NCBI GenBank assembly: GCA_963978545.1
Contig: OZ021725.1
Coordinates: 92,660,305 to 92,724,304 of the forward strand
From: Linyphia triangularis
Taxonomy: Eukaryota > Arthropoda > Arachnida > Araneae > Linyphiidae
Direction of reading: 5' to 3'
Length of the DNA: 64,000 bases
Below the pieces are notes generated by a model. It had not been told where the DNA came from. It searched no databases and was given only the letters and a program-made list of their open reading frames with translations. Of this stretch, positions 1 to 11,431 are shown piece after piece (within the stretch, counting starts at the first letter, position 1; each line of letters starts with the position of its first letter). A program made the position numbers and the translations under genes.

Positions 1-330
1 TTTTAATGCTAGTTGCTTTATTTGTGAATGTCCATTATCAGAACTTTAAGGTTAAATGTTTAATTGTTTTTCTCTCATTATCAGAACTTTGAATGTTTAT
101 TGCTTTATTTGGATGTTCATTACCATAGCATTGTAAGTTAATTTTTTTTATTTTAATGTCAATTATCAGAGCTTTGAATGTTAATTGTTTCGTTGATATC
201 CCTTATAAGAGCTTTGGATGTTAATTGTTTTATTTAAATATCCAATATCAGAGCCTTAAATGTTAATTGTTATTTGATTCTGCTGATTGTGTTAAGGGCT
301 TCATTTGAATGTCCGTTATCAGAGTTATGT
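1..330 (+). repeat. Degenerate ~42-bp tandem repeat
   Basis: The phrase TTATCAGAGCTTTGAATGTT and close variants recur about every 40-43 bases (near 37, 80, 122, 165, 205 and 247, with a last copy near 317). Each is followed by a TTAATTG/TTTATTT spacer. The copies are diverged, so the array is old. It may continue outside the window. Confidence 0.75.
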
Positions 331-2302
331 TGTTACTCGAAAGCATGTTTCTGTCAAAAAAAAAAAAAAAAAGGCTAAACATCTAGCCAAATAAAGACAT
401 AATTTGTAATACTTAAGGAAATATATCCATAATCATGATTAATATGAAATTTTATTTTTTGGTTGCATCTGACTAATTACAGTAGTTTTATAAACACAAT
501 AAAAAAAGTGTGAGAACGAAGTTTTATAAGTACGATAAGATTTGAAAACGCAAAAACAGGTTAATCAATGGGATGTAGTGCGTATTCTCTCTCTCTAAGA
601 ATATTTTTTAGAATGTGTCCTAAGGTAGAATATCTAAAAGTTACATTAAAATAAAAATATCCATTCTTCAAAAATATTCACCATTTTACTTAGATAGTTT
701 AGATTTTATCATAACAAAACGTACCTCAAAATTAATATCTGCAATAATTACTAAAACCAATTGTAAGATTTTAATTCCGATTCGAAGCAAGGTAACAAAA
801 ATCGTAACCAAGCAAACATATCATATCTTTGATTCATGACCGATACTTAAATTAACCACGAATTCTTCTATCCATAAATTCAATCACTTGAAACCTTTTT
901 TTTTTTTTTTTTTATTGTTTGTGGTGACACTTGTGTGAAGGCAGTGATAAATCTCCCTTGAACGAGTTCACCCAATTTTTCCGAAAGCAATTTTTGTGTT
1001 TCTTCCTCGAATATGTCGCCATTTTTTTATTATTATTAACCTCCCACGCTGGACTATAAGTAAAGCCAGTGTTATCTGATATGAAATGTCCCCTTCTTTT
1101 TTGTCCCCTTTTTGTCTCTCCTCTAACACGCTGTAAGTGGGTCAACCCTCTGGTTGAGAAGAAGATGACAACAGTTCACATCCGTTGGCACAATTTTTAA
1201 ACGGTTTTGATGGCCTCGATGCAACTCAAACACATTGAAGATGGGAGGTATTTTTTTATTTTTTATTTTTATGGAAACATTTTATCCCGTAGATAACAAA
1301 GTTAGCAGTTCTAGGAAAAAGTGCCAAAGCAATTTATGAAATCAGCAAAAATATATTCTGATGTTAAAAGTGGTTAGGTAGCTTAATGTAGAGAGATTAT
1401 ATCTTGTCTTGATATTTCGAGGCACGTATGGGACGAATAATTCAATTTTTTTTTTTTTAAGAAATGAAACTGTTCACATTTCATCAAATATTTCCTATGA
1501 ATTAAATCGATGCATAGCTTTCCTTTTAATTTATATGTACAAAAAAGTGTTGCTTTTTATATAAATTATCTATAGTTTTATTCTGATCTTGATATTTTGA
1601 ACACTTGACATTCGAGATAAGAGGAAGATCATTATTGACCTTTAATATTTTTGAAAAACCACCTCCAATTCTTCTTTTACCATTCCTAAAAGGGTATGGT
1701 AATAACCCCAACGAGGTATGGAAAAACAGAGCTACACTGTTATTCATTAGAGACAGTTTTATTCATAATTAATTAGAGCTATAGTTTTGCACACTTGGAC
1801 TAAGTGTTAGGACTGACTTTATCCTTTAACACCTCTACTAAAGGGTACGGTCACCGCTTGAGATCTATGAATTAATATTTACCGTTTCTATTCCTGTAGA
1901 TAGGTTGTCTAATCTAGGTTATCGGTAACACAATTTAATTCCTATCTTTTGTGATTAAGATGGCGAAATTGAATATTGGTAGGGGTGACCATGTCCACCC
2001 TCTATTCCTCAATTTACTGAAGTAATTTGAACTGGGTTGTACCGGGTAACGCTGGTCCGCAGCTATTTGAACCCGGTCAACGTTGAGACTTCATTTAGGG
2101 AAAATATAGATGACATTTTATTACACATTATAGACTATAAGTTAATATGATCTTGTCTATTTATGTATATGTCATGTGTGTAACAGAGCTCTAAGAAAAA
2201 AGTCAACGTAATTCTAGAACATTCAAGCTAAGTGACAAAAAATATTGAAACGAAATGTTCATCACCCTCAAATACATACTTCTTTGCATATACTTTTTGC
2301 TT
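331..2302. other. AT-rich sequence without a recognisable gene
   Basis: Contains A/T homopolymers (near 355, 897 and 1447) and short random reading frames with no domain signature. No splice-framed exon, RNA gene or transposon end was recognised. Confidence 0.6.
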
Positions 2303-2852
2303 TTGAGTCGTGCAACATTTTGGCCATACGATAATACAACATTGTAATCAAGTGCTAATGCAACAGTTTAGTTATATGCTAATACAACATTCTAGTCATG
2401 TGCTAATACAGTAGTTGATTTATGCTGATATAACATTCTAGTCATGTGCTAATACAACAGTTTAGTCATATGCAAATACAATATTCTAATAATGTGCTAA
2501 TACAACAGTTAAGTTGTGCTGATATAACATTCTAGTCATATGCTAATACAACAGTTTAGTCATATGCTAATACAATATTCTAATAATGTGCTAATACAAC
2601 AATTGAGTTGTGCTGATATAACATTCTAGTCATGTGGTATTACAACAGTTTAGTCATATGCTAATACAATATTCTAATAATGTGCTAGTACAATAGTTGA
2701 GTTGTGCTGATATAACATTCTAGTCATGTGCTAATACAGCAGTTTAGTCATATGCTAATATAATATTCTACTAATTTGCTAATACAACAGTTGAGTTATG
2801 CTAATATAACATTCTAGTCATGTGGTATTACAACAGTTTAGTCATATGCTAA
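2303..2852 (+). repeat. Nested satellite: 94-bp higher-order unit built of ~22-24-bp monomers
   Basis: Monomers of the type AGTCATATGCTAATACAACA repeat throughout. The variant GATATAACATTCTAGTCATG recurs at 2427, 2521, 2615 and 2709, with a related copy at 2803. The spacing is 94 bases each time, so four distinct monomers form one higher-order unit repeated about five times. Copies are highly similar, so the higher-order amplification is more recent than the monomer divergence. Confidence 0.88.
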
Positions 2853-3719
2853 GTAAATAAACGTAAAATTATGTATGTCACGTGTGAGAAAAAACAATTT
2901 TTCAATGTTTATGTTAAAGATCCCTGTTTTATCAAATTAAGTTTTATATTGTCTAATAGTACTATCCTAAAGATGTAAACAGGATTCATTTGATTACTTA
3001 AAGTTTAAGCTATACTTTAAAAGTTTTTGAGCTAATAGTTTGAGGATTTAAGTGTCAGGTGGTGGAGGAAAATTTTTTATATCTGTCGAATGCCTCTCTT
3101 ATCGCTGAAAAATAATTTTATTGAAAAAATAGTAATTTATTGGTCGTCAAGTTCAGATGCCCCACCAGACCAAACAAAATAATATATTACACAAATATAC
3201 GTTAAAAATTATTTCAATTCAAAAAGAAACACCATATAAGAAATAGGACTAAGAATCTTTATCTAAAGGGTTACAGTTTGTCTAAATTAGAAACTGTTTA
3301 AGTATTTGCATAATTTTGTTCGTTAACTTTTGAAAGAAAGTTTAAAAAAAATTCAGAATACAACAAACTTGAAAACGAAATTCTGCTACATTGAGCATAT
3401 AATGTATTTCATCAATTTGTAGCATTTTTCTTTCCACAGCGTTAAATATCAAGGTAACTTAGAAAACATTAGTTGTACAACAGCTTCTAATTTTTCATTG
3501 ATCCAATAAATATATACGATTTAAAAAAGTTTTGTAACTTCGTTGGAGTCGTTTACTGACTTTGTAGTAGCACAAAAAAATTTAATATTGTTTCAAAACA
3601 CTCTTAAAAACACACTACATTTATTACAAAACATAGCAGATGAGAAAAGTTACTTTACTTCGTCGTAAAACATTTTACATTTTGCTGTATAAAACTTTTA
3701 ACGTGTAAATCTCATCAAA

Positions 3720-3762
<43 letters not shown>

Positions 3763-3956
3763 GACTTTTAATGTTTAAAGGAAGCTTTCAGACTGTTCGT
3801 AAAACTCATTTGTGGAATACACAAAATGGTTTAAAGCGATGTTAGTTAATTATATTTTTTTATTAGCATTCATTTACTATTTTATATTATTTATTTGGTT
3901 ATGGGTATTGGTTTGTATTGCATTATGTTATGTTGGGTTTTATTTCATGTCATGTC
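2853..3956. other. AT-rich sequence with a 36-base poly-A tract
   Basis: No gene recognised. An uninterrupted A36 run lies at 3725-3760. Immediately after it the sequence grades into the TATTG-type array. Confidence 0.6.
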
Positions 3957-4318
3957 ATGTTATAATATATTATATTATATTATATTTCATTGCATTGCAT
4001 TATATTGTATTGTATTGTACTTTATTGTATTGCATTATATTGTATTGTATTGCATTGCATTGTGTTGTGTTGTATTGTATTGTATTGTATTGTATTGTAA
4101 TGCATTGTATTGCGTTATATTGTATTGTGTTATATTGTATTGTGTAGTGTTATATTGTATTGTATAGTGTTATATTGTATTGTATTGTGTTATATTGTAT
4201 TGTGTTATATTGTATTGTGTTGTATTGTGTTATATTGTATTGTGCTATATTGTGTTATATTGTATTGTGTTAAATTGTATTGTGTTATATTGTATTGTGT
4301 TATATTGTATTATATTAC
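3957..4318 (+). repeat. TATTG-type pentanucleotide array with a ~15-bp higher-order form
   Basis: Long interspersion of TATTG, TGTTA and TATAT units. From about 4115 to 4300 it settles into a repeated TTATATTGTATTGTG pattern. The repetitive C/I/L/Y/V reading frames across it are products of the repeat and not proteins. Confidence 0.85.
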
Positions 4319-4343
4319 ATTATTTATTACTATTTTACATTGT

Positions 4344-4900
4344 TATACAGGGTGTTTAAAATTTATTATCGGCGTCTCATTACCTCATACTTTTAAGATC
4401 AGTATCGTGACGAAACAAAATATTACGTATTTGGGAAATACATCCCAATTTTTTCAATAATATTAACGATGTTAATTCATTTCTGTATGTATGGAAGTCT
4501 TTAATGGCCCGTGAAGAGATAATTAAAAATGGTGAGCAATTGTGTGAAAAGGTGAGCAATGGTGTGAAATAGCAACATACTTGTGCATATTGTGGTTCTA
4601 GGAAACGAATTCTGTCTCCTCTACACAATGTCACTTCAGGTGTACATACAGAAAAGACCCACTTTCAGATAATTCTATTCTACATTTATAAAAGCAATAT
4701 CAAGAAACGGGATTGGACTTACTCCAAAATAGAGCAAGAAGATCTAGAACCTCACATGAAGATGTTGATCACGTCTAAAAAAATTTATTCCCAAGTCCAT
4801 GACAATTCTCTAGACAAGCAAGAAGCCGCAAAAAGTCGCCATACTGCTACACATATTTTCTGTATACAATTGCAAATAGTGAAGTATTCCTTCTAAAGTT
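4344..4900 (+). mobile_element. Possible DNA-transposon remnant starting with TATACAGGGTGT
   Basis: The sequence TATACAGGGTGT at 4344-4355 looks like a TA-flanked terminal inverted repeat start. The same 12 bases occur at 20104-20115. No matching opposite end and no readable transposase were found, so this is a weak call. Confidence 0.25.
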
Positions 4901-4903
4901 ACA

Positions 4904-5420
4904 TGTTGTTTTATTTGTTAACAGCGATAATACAGGTTAGAAGAAAAGGGGCAACAGCTAAATCAAAAGGGAAATTTCAAGGTGTTTCCATCACTGGATA
5001 GGTTGACTAGATTTTTTGGAGAAAGTTCCCTCGAGCTCCTATAAATAAGACCACGGTGTGAAACCATGGATCAGTAGAATTTAGAATGTAAGCTTTGAAA
5101 AAAGCTGAGCGCTTGTGTGCCTGAATTATCGTTATATCTGAAGTTGTATGCATCGAGGCTTGATTTGTTGAAGTTGTATAGTGAGTTTACTGCCATTCGG
5201 AAAAGTTTTTTAAGCCTTCGAAAGAAGGATTAATTAAAAAATTTTATTTGGTAAAAACTGAGTCATCATTTCCTCATCACAATTCTATCTCAACTGGTCT
5301 GTGTTATTAAAAACTTTTTTGGATGTACTTTACGAATATGCAATAATAATTTTCGTCATAATCTTTGATACAAAGTTGGGAAGAAGGGAAACCCCTACAA
5401 TAAAGCACTCTGTGTAATAG
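4904..5420 (+). mobile_element. LTR-like fragment with TATA box
   Basis: A TGTTG start near 4904 is followed by a stretch (GTTAGAAG..GGGGCAACAGCTAAA) that resembles the U3 of the solo LTR at 23518-23986 read on its own strand. TATAAATA follows at about 5040, and an AATAAA lies near 5400. I could not find a terminal CA with a matching target duplication, so the borders are uncertain. Confidence 0.3.
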
Positions 5421-7144
5421 GATTTGTTACACAATATAAACTCAATTTGTTATACATTGTAAAGTACTCAAAAAAAAAAAAAAAAAAAAAAAAAAATATC
5501 CGAACGATGGCTATATCTTCGGTTCTAATTTTCTTAGAATCTTGAGGTTCACACTAAAATGTTTTGTTTACAATTTTCTATATGTCTTATGCAAAATTTT
5601 GTTCTTAGGGGGCTGTATACTAAGTACATTTAACTCTATCCTCAAAAATTTTCAATGCGAACTCTAATTGTTTATGTTTTCATTCGATTTAAAATACCTC
5701 GTTTACCCTCGATTCCAAATTTCAGTTCATTATGTTGAGAATTATGTCACTTTTGAGCGAAAATGTTATGGACAATCTTGAGAGCAAATTTCTTTATCAC
5801 GGGGAAGAATCGAACTTTTTGCATGCTTCAAGACGTAATCTATTACGCTGTTCCTTAAAGTGAGCCTCTTACATTTTTACTAAAATTTCGAGAACCAAAA
5901 GTCAAAATGGAATGAAAAAATCGTGGAGGTGTTTTCGACCATGATAATTCTAATGGAAACAAAAAAATCTATACGTTTCTATTTAAAAAATTTTATAACT
6001 TGTTTCATTAATTATTGACTATTCATTAAAAAATTGTTTGACACAAAAGTTGCATGTTATTTATGTTTGACTTTAAAACAAACTATCTTTTGAAATAAAA
6101 ATTGTTAAAATATCTTAACTACACAAGAATTTATGGCCAAAAAAACCAAATTTTCCTTTTAACATGAATTTTTCATTTTTTTGACATTATTTAAATTACT
6201 AACTACTCATTGGAAAATAATGAAATTTGATATTTAGGCGTTTTTTTTGGATTCTAAATCTAAATATGGTATGATATTATGGGGTTGCCATTGAACTTTT
6301 TAAAGTTTGGTTTAATTTTAATATGTAGATATAACCGATCATGATAATTTTTTTTTTTTTATACAATTAATAAAGACTTTCCACAATTTACAACAGTACT
6401 AGACTTTAATTATTTCATCAATTAGAATAAAATAAATAGCCATTGTTTGGATTTTTTTTTCTTTTTGCGTACAGCATTTATATCTAATTATTGATATAGG
6501 AATCAATAATTTTCCTTAAGAAGGTGTGGAAGCAACTTAGTTTCTTTTATGTGAAAGCATTATCGTCTTCAAGACTACCAATTATGTTATTTTTATTACA
6601 TTGACTATCATGATGGATGAAGACAAATAGATGATTTGATTGATGGTATTGTAATCTTACGGGAACGTAAGGATGGATGATTGTATTACTAAGTCAAGGC
6701 GATGTTTGGCTAAGTTACATCGGTCCATCATTTCAGATGTTTGGACAGATAATTATAGGAGGATAAGATTTCTTGTTGATGCTCACAATTTAAAAGTGTT
6801 TTTCATAGAAAGGAAGAGACGGACAAAAACAATGAAAACATAGCTTTTAGACTAGATAATAATTTATGTTGAAGTGACGTAATGTTGTATTAATCCAAAG
6901 TTTGTTTAATGAACTCTTGAGAATCTGAGAAGATTAAATAACTTGTTTTTTAATAGTATTTGAGAGTCATAGTCAGTAGAGGAGACAAGGTTGAAAACGA
7001 AATTGTATTTGAGAACTAAGTTAACGACGAATTTAGTTTGACTTACGTTGTAATTCTAATTTTTTTTTTTTTTAGTTTATAATTTCTTTGATTAACATTA
7101 GTCATGAGGCGGTAATAACAGTCAAAGATTTCCAGTTGCTAAGT
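5421..7144. other. AT-rich sequence without a recognisable gene
   Basis: Holds a 27-base A run (5470-5496) and several shorter T runs. A slightly less AT-rich patch around 6590-6860 has no reading frame of note. Nothing else was recognised. Confidence 0.55.
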
Positions 7145-7320
7145 TGCCCATCTGATGGCTGCTTGATTAACGCTCTGGCCTCGCCTGCCAAATATGCCTG
7201 GTTCGAATCCTGGCTTCGGCATGGATGTTTCATGTAGTTCGGAATTCACGTTCAGCTGTAGGTCCCGGCTTGATAAGCCGTTATTGGGCATAAAAATGGG
7301 GTTTTGATGAGCGTACAAGC
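7145..7320 (+). mobile_element. tRNA-derived SINE, family A (plus strand)
   Basis: An A-box-like TGATGGCTGCTTGATTAACG (about 7153-7172) and a perfect B box GGTTCGAATCC (7200-7210) form an internal RNA polymerase III promoter. The part after the B box (GGCATGGATGTTTCATGTAGTTCGG) is shared with the minus-strand copy at 22828-22950. There is no intact cloverleaf, so it is a SINE and not a tRNA gene. Confidence 0.7.
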
Positions 7321-8378
7321 CAAACCAAAACAGTTAGTAAATTAATACCACAGAAGTTGTCTTTTATATTACTGTTCGATTCAATTTCTAAATAAAGCTT
7401 GGATTAAACTCCTTTTAAGTGTGGAGAAGAGGCATCCTCCATGTTAATATTTTACTTTTAATTAAAATGTGGTAAACGTGAAAAAAATAGGTAAACTGTA
7501 TGATTTTGTGCAAGAGTACTCAAAATTTGAAAGCTTTGGAGCGGTACAAAGCTAACGAATTTATATTTGCTCAGGTGTCCAATGGTTTATCTAAAACCAA
7601 CTTTTTCAAAAGAATGAGTTATTTCTATTTTGCAATACAGGCCACGCAATCCGCATAAAAGCTTAGAACTGTTGAACGGATCAAAAACAGTCTCCTAAAT
7701 ATATACTCCTCAGTCTCAATAAATAGGATTAGAAAAAAAAAGAAGGGGAAAAAAAAAAAAAAAAAAAAAAAAGAAGGAAAAATAATAATAATAATAATAA
7801 TATAAATATATATATATATACAGCTTTTTAAGGTGTTATCACATTGCTTTTAAGGTTTTAAGGTGTTAAGGCTTTTTAACATGTTCTTAACATTTTCACT
7901 TCAGAAATTCTCATAGAAATTCGATAAAAGAGTAAAAAAAACACGAACGTCTGTAACATAGAGTTAGTTTTTTTATCTTAAGCATTGTCCTATCAAAGTC
8001 TGTTTTTCTTCTATTTGACTTACCCTAAGAGTATAACTTGATAATTATAACCAATTCGGAGTGGAGTTTTGGCCAATGTAAGAATTATAGCCAAAAATAT
8101 TGCCAACTGACCATTTTTTTAAATTACTGAAATTATGAAAACAAAAATTGTAAATTACAGCAATCCATGTAAAATTTAAATACGGTAAAGAGTATTATGG
8201 TGTAATTGAAAGTTGTGCAATATTCCACTCCCTTATTTATTTTTATAATATTTAGTGTAACTAAAATTCTCATGTTTGGAGATGTTAGGAGTTAGTAGTA
8301 ATTAACACATTTTTTATAGAATTTCGTATATTTGCACTACTATGAACATGGGACAATTATTTTTAAAAACAAGCAATG

Positions 8379-8416
<38 letters not shown>

Positions 8417-8687
8417 GGTAAATAGTTTAAATTATCACAAATGGCCCTTCTAAGACAATACATTTTAAAATTTTATTAAAAAGTTTTCTTTTTAATATAA
8501 AACTTTTTTTACTATTTTCTTGAACAGATCAAGCATGTAAAGTTTGCTTCCATTTATGTCCTCAAAATACTGTATTTCCTTAAAGTACCGGCCAAAATAT
8601 GACTAATGCCAAGTTTGGTTCTTCAGATATCATTTTCCCATTTTTTCAGTAGTTACTATCTAAAATATTACTAAGATCTTTTGATTA
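7321..8687. other. AT-rich sequence with simple repeats and one copy of a shared element end
   Basis: Contains A/AAT/TA simple sequence at about 7734-7820 and an A31 run at 8384-8414. The stretch GTGTAATTGAAAGTTGTGCA at about 8200-8219 matches the end of the large palindrome at 40558-42034, so a short relative of that element probably ends near 8235. No gene recognised. Confidence 0.55.
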
Positions 8688-8815
8688 CTCTGAGGTGGTC
8701 ACTCCAAAATCCAAAACTTCCTTTCGACAACGGATGATCGCTTTTGTCAAACTATTATAGTTTTGGCCTAGCATGCTGGATGCTTCGGGTTCGATTCCTG
8801 CCTGATCCTTACATT
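8688..8815 (+). mobile_element. tRNA-derived SINE, family D, copy 1
   Basis: B box GGTTCGATTCC at 8788-8798 follows a tRNA-like segment (CTAGCATGCTGGATGCTTCG). It aligns closely to a second copy in the same orientation 275 bases further on (B box 9063-9073). Both share the lead GGTCACT(C/T)CAAAA and the trailer CTTACA(T/A)TCT. The cloverleaf is not complete. Confidence 0.65.
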
Positions 8816-8977
8816 CTCCACAGTGGTGAGCATGGACTGAACACGCACTTACAAAGCTTTCTGCCACCTCACGACGCACTTCACTGCGATAGGTTTCACT
8901 GAATCCACGTGACTGCCATATAGTTTCGTTCCTTAACGGGTTTTCGATGAGTCACACTCCGTCCGACTCACTGCGGA

Positions 8978-9100
8978 GTGAGTACTGTGATGGTCACTTC
9001 AAAACTCCGAAAGTTCCCTTGTCTAACGGTTATAGTTTCAGCCTAGCATACTGGATGTCTCGGGTTCGAATCCCGTCTGGTTCTTACAATCTTCATAACT
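8978..9100 (+). mobile_element. tRNA-derived SINE, family D, copy 2
   Basis: The T arm is perfect (CGGG TTCGAAT CCCG, B box 9063-9073), and an A-box-like GTCTAACGGTTATAG precedes it. A weak anticodon stem is possible around TAGCATA, but no proper acceptor stem is visible. It is a direct partner of the copy at 8688, either two independent insertions or a dimeric element with about 160 bases between. Confidence 0.65.
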
Positions 9101-9805
9101 CGGAAAAGGAAGACTCCTTCCTCCAAAAGGAAGAACTTTAATTTCGAATATTGTCACTTATAAATAATTCTGCTGCACATATCTTTAGTGTATGTCACTG
9201 TCTAGGTATTTATTGTGCCTTAGTATTACGAAAAAAAAAATAATGTTTACATTGATTCCCTTGATACGATTCCCTTGCAAAAGTATTTTAGACAAACATT
9301 GCGCTTTTACGTTACATTCCCTACTTCGGAAATACCTGCAAACCCAAATGGAGTTTCCTTCGAAGCATTTTCATTGGGGAGCGTTATCGAAATTGATAAA
9401 AAAGGATCCTTTAAAAATGATGCTCAACTCGAAATCCGAGACAAATATTGGATTTTCTCGTAAGTAACGAGCATTCTCCGAGAGATGACCAAGTAAGTGG
9501 TTTCGCTAGTTTGGACCATTCCATTTTTGGTTATCATTTCGAGAAGATTCAATGGGGCTGAAAATGAAAGGGTATGTCAGATAGAGAGAATAGTTTTCTT
9601 TCAATGTTCGTGGAGGTTTTTTTTTGTGCGTGGGAATTTATTTCAGAGCTCTTTTCTCTGGAGGAGAAGAATTTACTCGTAAATCTGGAGATGTTTAATA
9701 GTGTTAACTTTGTTGTTGTTTTATATTAGAGAGTTGTAAGACGCCTAAAGCACCCGTTTAAAAATGATGAATACAACAAACATTATAATTTAATTAACAC
9801 GAAGT
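9101..9805. other. Intergenic sequence, no gene recognised
   Basis: Contains several short open frames of 61-91 codons (9192-9682) that resemble no family I know and have no start context or domain. GC is slightly above the window average between 9280 and 9680. Confidence 0.5.
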
Positions 9806-10571
9806 ACAGGTGGTCATAAAAAAAAAACTTTGCTGATGTATGGACTCTAGCTTCCATTCCGTTCAACCGATCGAGATGAGATTTCAGGTGTAGTTATTCA
9901 GAAGTATGAGCTCAGGATTCTGTAAATGACAACAAAATGCCGCTCACAGTTACGGTTATAGTTGCAGAAACTCGTAATTTTCGAATTGCAACACCTATTT
10001 TTTATTATCGCAAAATGGTCAGCGCATGCGAAAACCCTAAAGAGCGTTGGAACGGTAAGTGTATCACGAAAAACGGACACGTTATGTCCGTACAAAAAAA
10101 AACTCTGCGAAAGACCAACAAAAACACGATCGGGGCACACGGAAGCCGTTCGCCAGATATTCAGCGCATAAAGCAGATAAAATTGCCTGTGATGGCACCC
10201 ATGTGAACTTTGGCCTCTGCCATATGCAAATTTCCACCGTACGCCCCAATCATGTTTTTGTTGGCCGTTCGTAAATCCGTTTTTTGTGTGGGCATAACGT
10301 GTCCGTTTTTTGTGACACACATACCGTTCCAGCGTTCTCTAGGGTTTTCGCATGTGCTGAGCTTTTTGCGACATTAAAAGTAGGTGTTACCATTCGAAAA
10401 TTTCGAGTTTCTGTAACTATCACAGTAACTGTGAGCGCCATTTTGTTGCCATTCCCAGGATCCCGAGCACATACTTCTGAATATCTATACCTGAAATCTC
10501 ATATTGATCGGTTGAACGGAACGGAAGCTAGAGGTCCATATATAGGAAAAGTTTTTTTTATGACCACCCTG
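9806..10571. mobile_element. Foldback (long inverted-repeat) element, ~766 bp
   Basis: The left end (CAGGTGGTCATAAAAA) and the reverse complement of the right end (CAGGGTGGTCATAAAAA) start two arms of about 340 bases. The arms stay alignable nearly to the centre at about 10190 and look 80-85% identical by eye. Matching blocks include the CCGTTCAACCGATC region (about 9860 and 10505), AACCCTA.AGA.CG (about 10032 and 10335) and ACGGACACGTTATG. Mirror-image reading frames on both strands come from this symmetry. I see no transposase and no clean target duplication. Confidence 0.8.
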
Positions 10572-10870
10572 AATTTAATAGAAATTCAATTTTTCTTTTA
10601 GTATTATGGAAATGAAAATTATTTCTGATGTATATATGAAATTATTACTAAAAAAATATTTAAAAAATATTAATGAAGAACCTATTGAAAAACTACACTA
10701 CGTGTGAATTCAACAGAGAAATTTAGCAAACGACATCAGGGAAATTTATGCAACAATTTAGCAAATTAAGCGATTTTTAACAACCGATAACAGAGAATTA
10801 ATTTTACAGGGATATTTAAGCAACCGACGTACGGGGGACGTCAGTGTCCCGTGCGTAGGTAGCTTAAAAT
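10572..10870. other. AT-rich spacer with a short GC-rich inverted repeat
   Basis: Contains ACGTACGGG (10828-10836) and CCCGTGCGT (10848-10856), imperfect inverted arms around a 12-base centre. CCCGTGCGT recurs at about 11389. This may be a transposon end, but no pair was established. Confidence 0.4.
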
Positions 10871-10919
10871 AAATTTTTTTCCATAGTTGAAATAATTATT
10901 TAATAACAAGGTGCAAAAA

Positions 10920-11270
10920 AATTGAACTTTTTTTAATCATTTTATTTTGAATTAAAAATCGAGGCGAAAGTAGCATTTTTTTACGAGGAATGCGGAAAAG
11001 TAACTTTCTCGCACTAGCGTGAAAAAGTACTTTCTCGCACGCCTCGTGCTCAAATATTATACAGTCTTGGTATTGAAATGACAGTGTATTTTCAGAAGAA
11101 ATTCATTGACTTGAGTTGCCAACGTAAATAAATATATAAATTACAAATGTTTTTTCTACGTGTTTATAAAAAATATTGTATGCAACACTTGGGAAAATAC
11201 TTTTTCAAACTCAATAAGCATTTTACATCGTTTAAAAAAGTATTACTTTTACCAATAGTTTAAAAAAAAA
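10920..11270 (+). repeat. Dispersed repeat family G, copy 1
   Basis: About 330 bases align to 57915-58262 in the same orientation. Shared phrases include AACTTTCTCGC, CTCGTGCTCAAAT, TATAAAAAATATTGTATG and TTTGAAAAAGTATTAC-like text, with small gaps between. No coding capacity is visible. It is probably a non-autonomous transposon of unknown class. Confidence 0.65.
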
Positions 11271-11431
11271 CCATTTTTCAATATACCTTTAATACTAGCT
11301 TGTATTGTATGAATAAACAACATAACTACTGGATTGATCAAAATTTTAGAATTTTAATTAGTTTAAGAGTTGAAAAAATAACAAATTTCCCGTGCGTCAG
11401 CCAGAGAATTTCCCTTCCACTTCATTCCTGC

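Noticed and set aside
2303..2852. CRISPR-like array
   Set aside because: Units are contiguous satellite monomers with no unique spacers, and the genome is eukaryotic.
3812..4460. Overlapping 90-116-codon plus-strand frames rich in C, I, L, V and Y
   Set aside because: They arise from the TATTG-type array and have no codon constraint.
8978..9100. Intact tRNA gene
   Set aside because: B box and T arm are good, but acceptor and anticodon stems do not pair and a sister copy lies nearby, so a SINE fits better.
9898..10601. Frames of 63-140 codons on both strands in the 10-kb region
   Set aside because: They mirror each other because the region is an inverted repeat; no transposase or cellular domain is recognisable.
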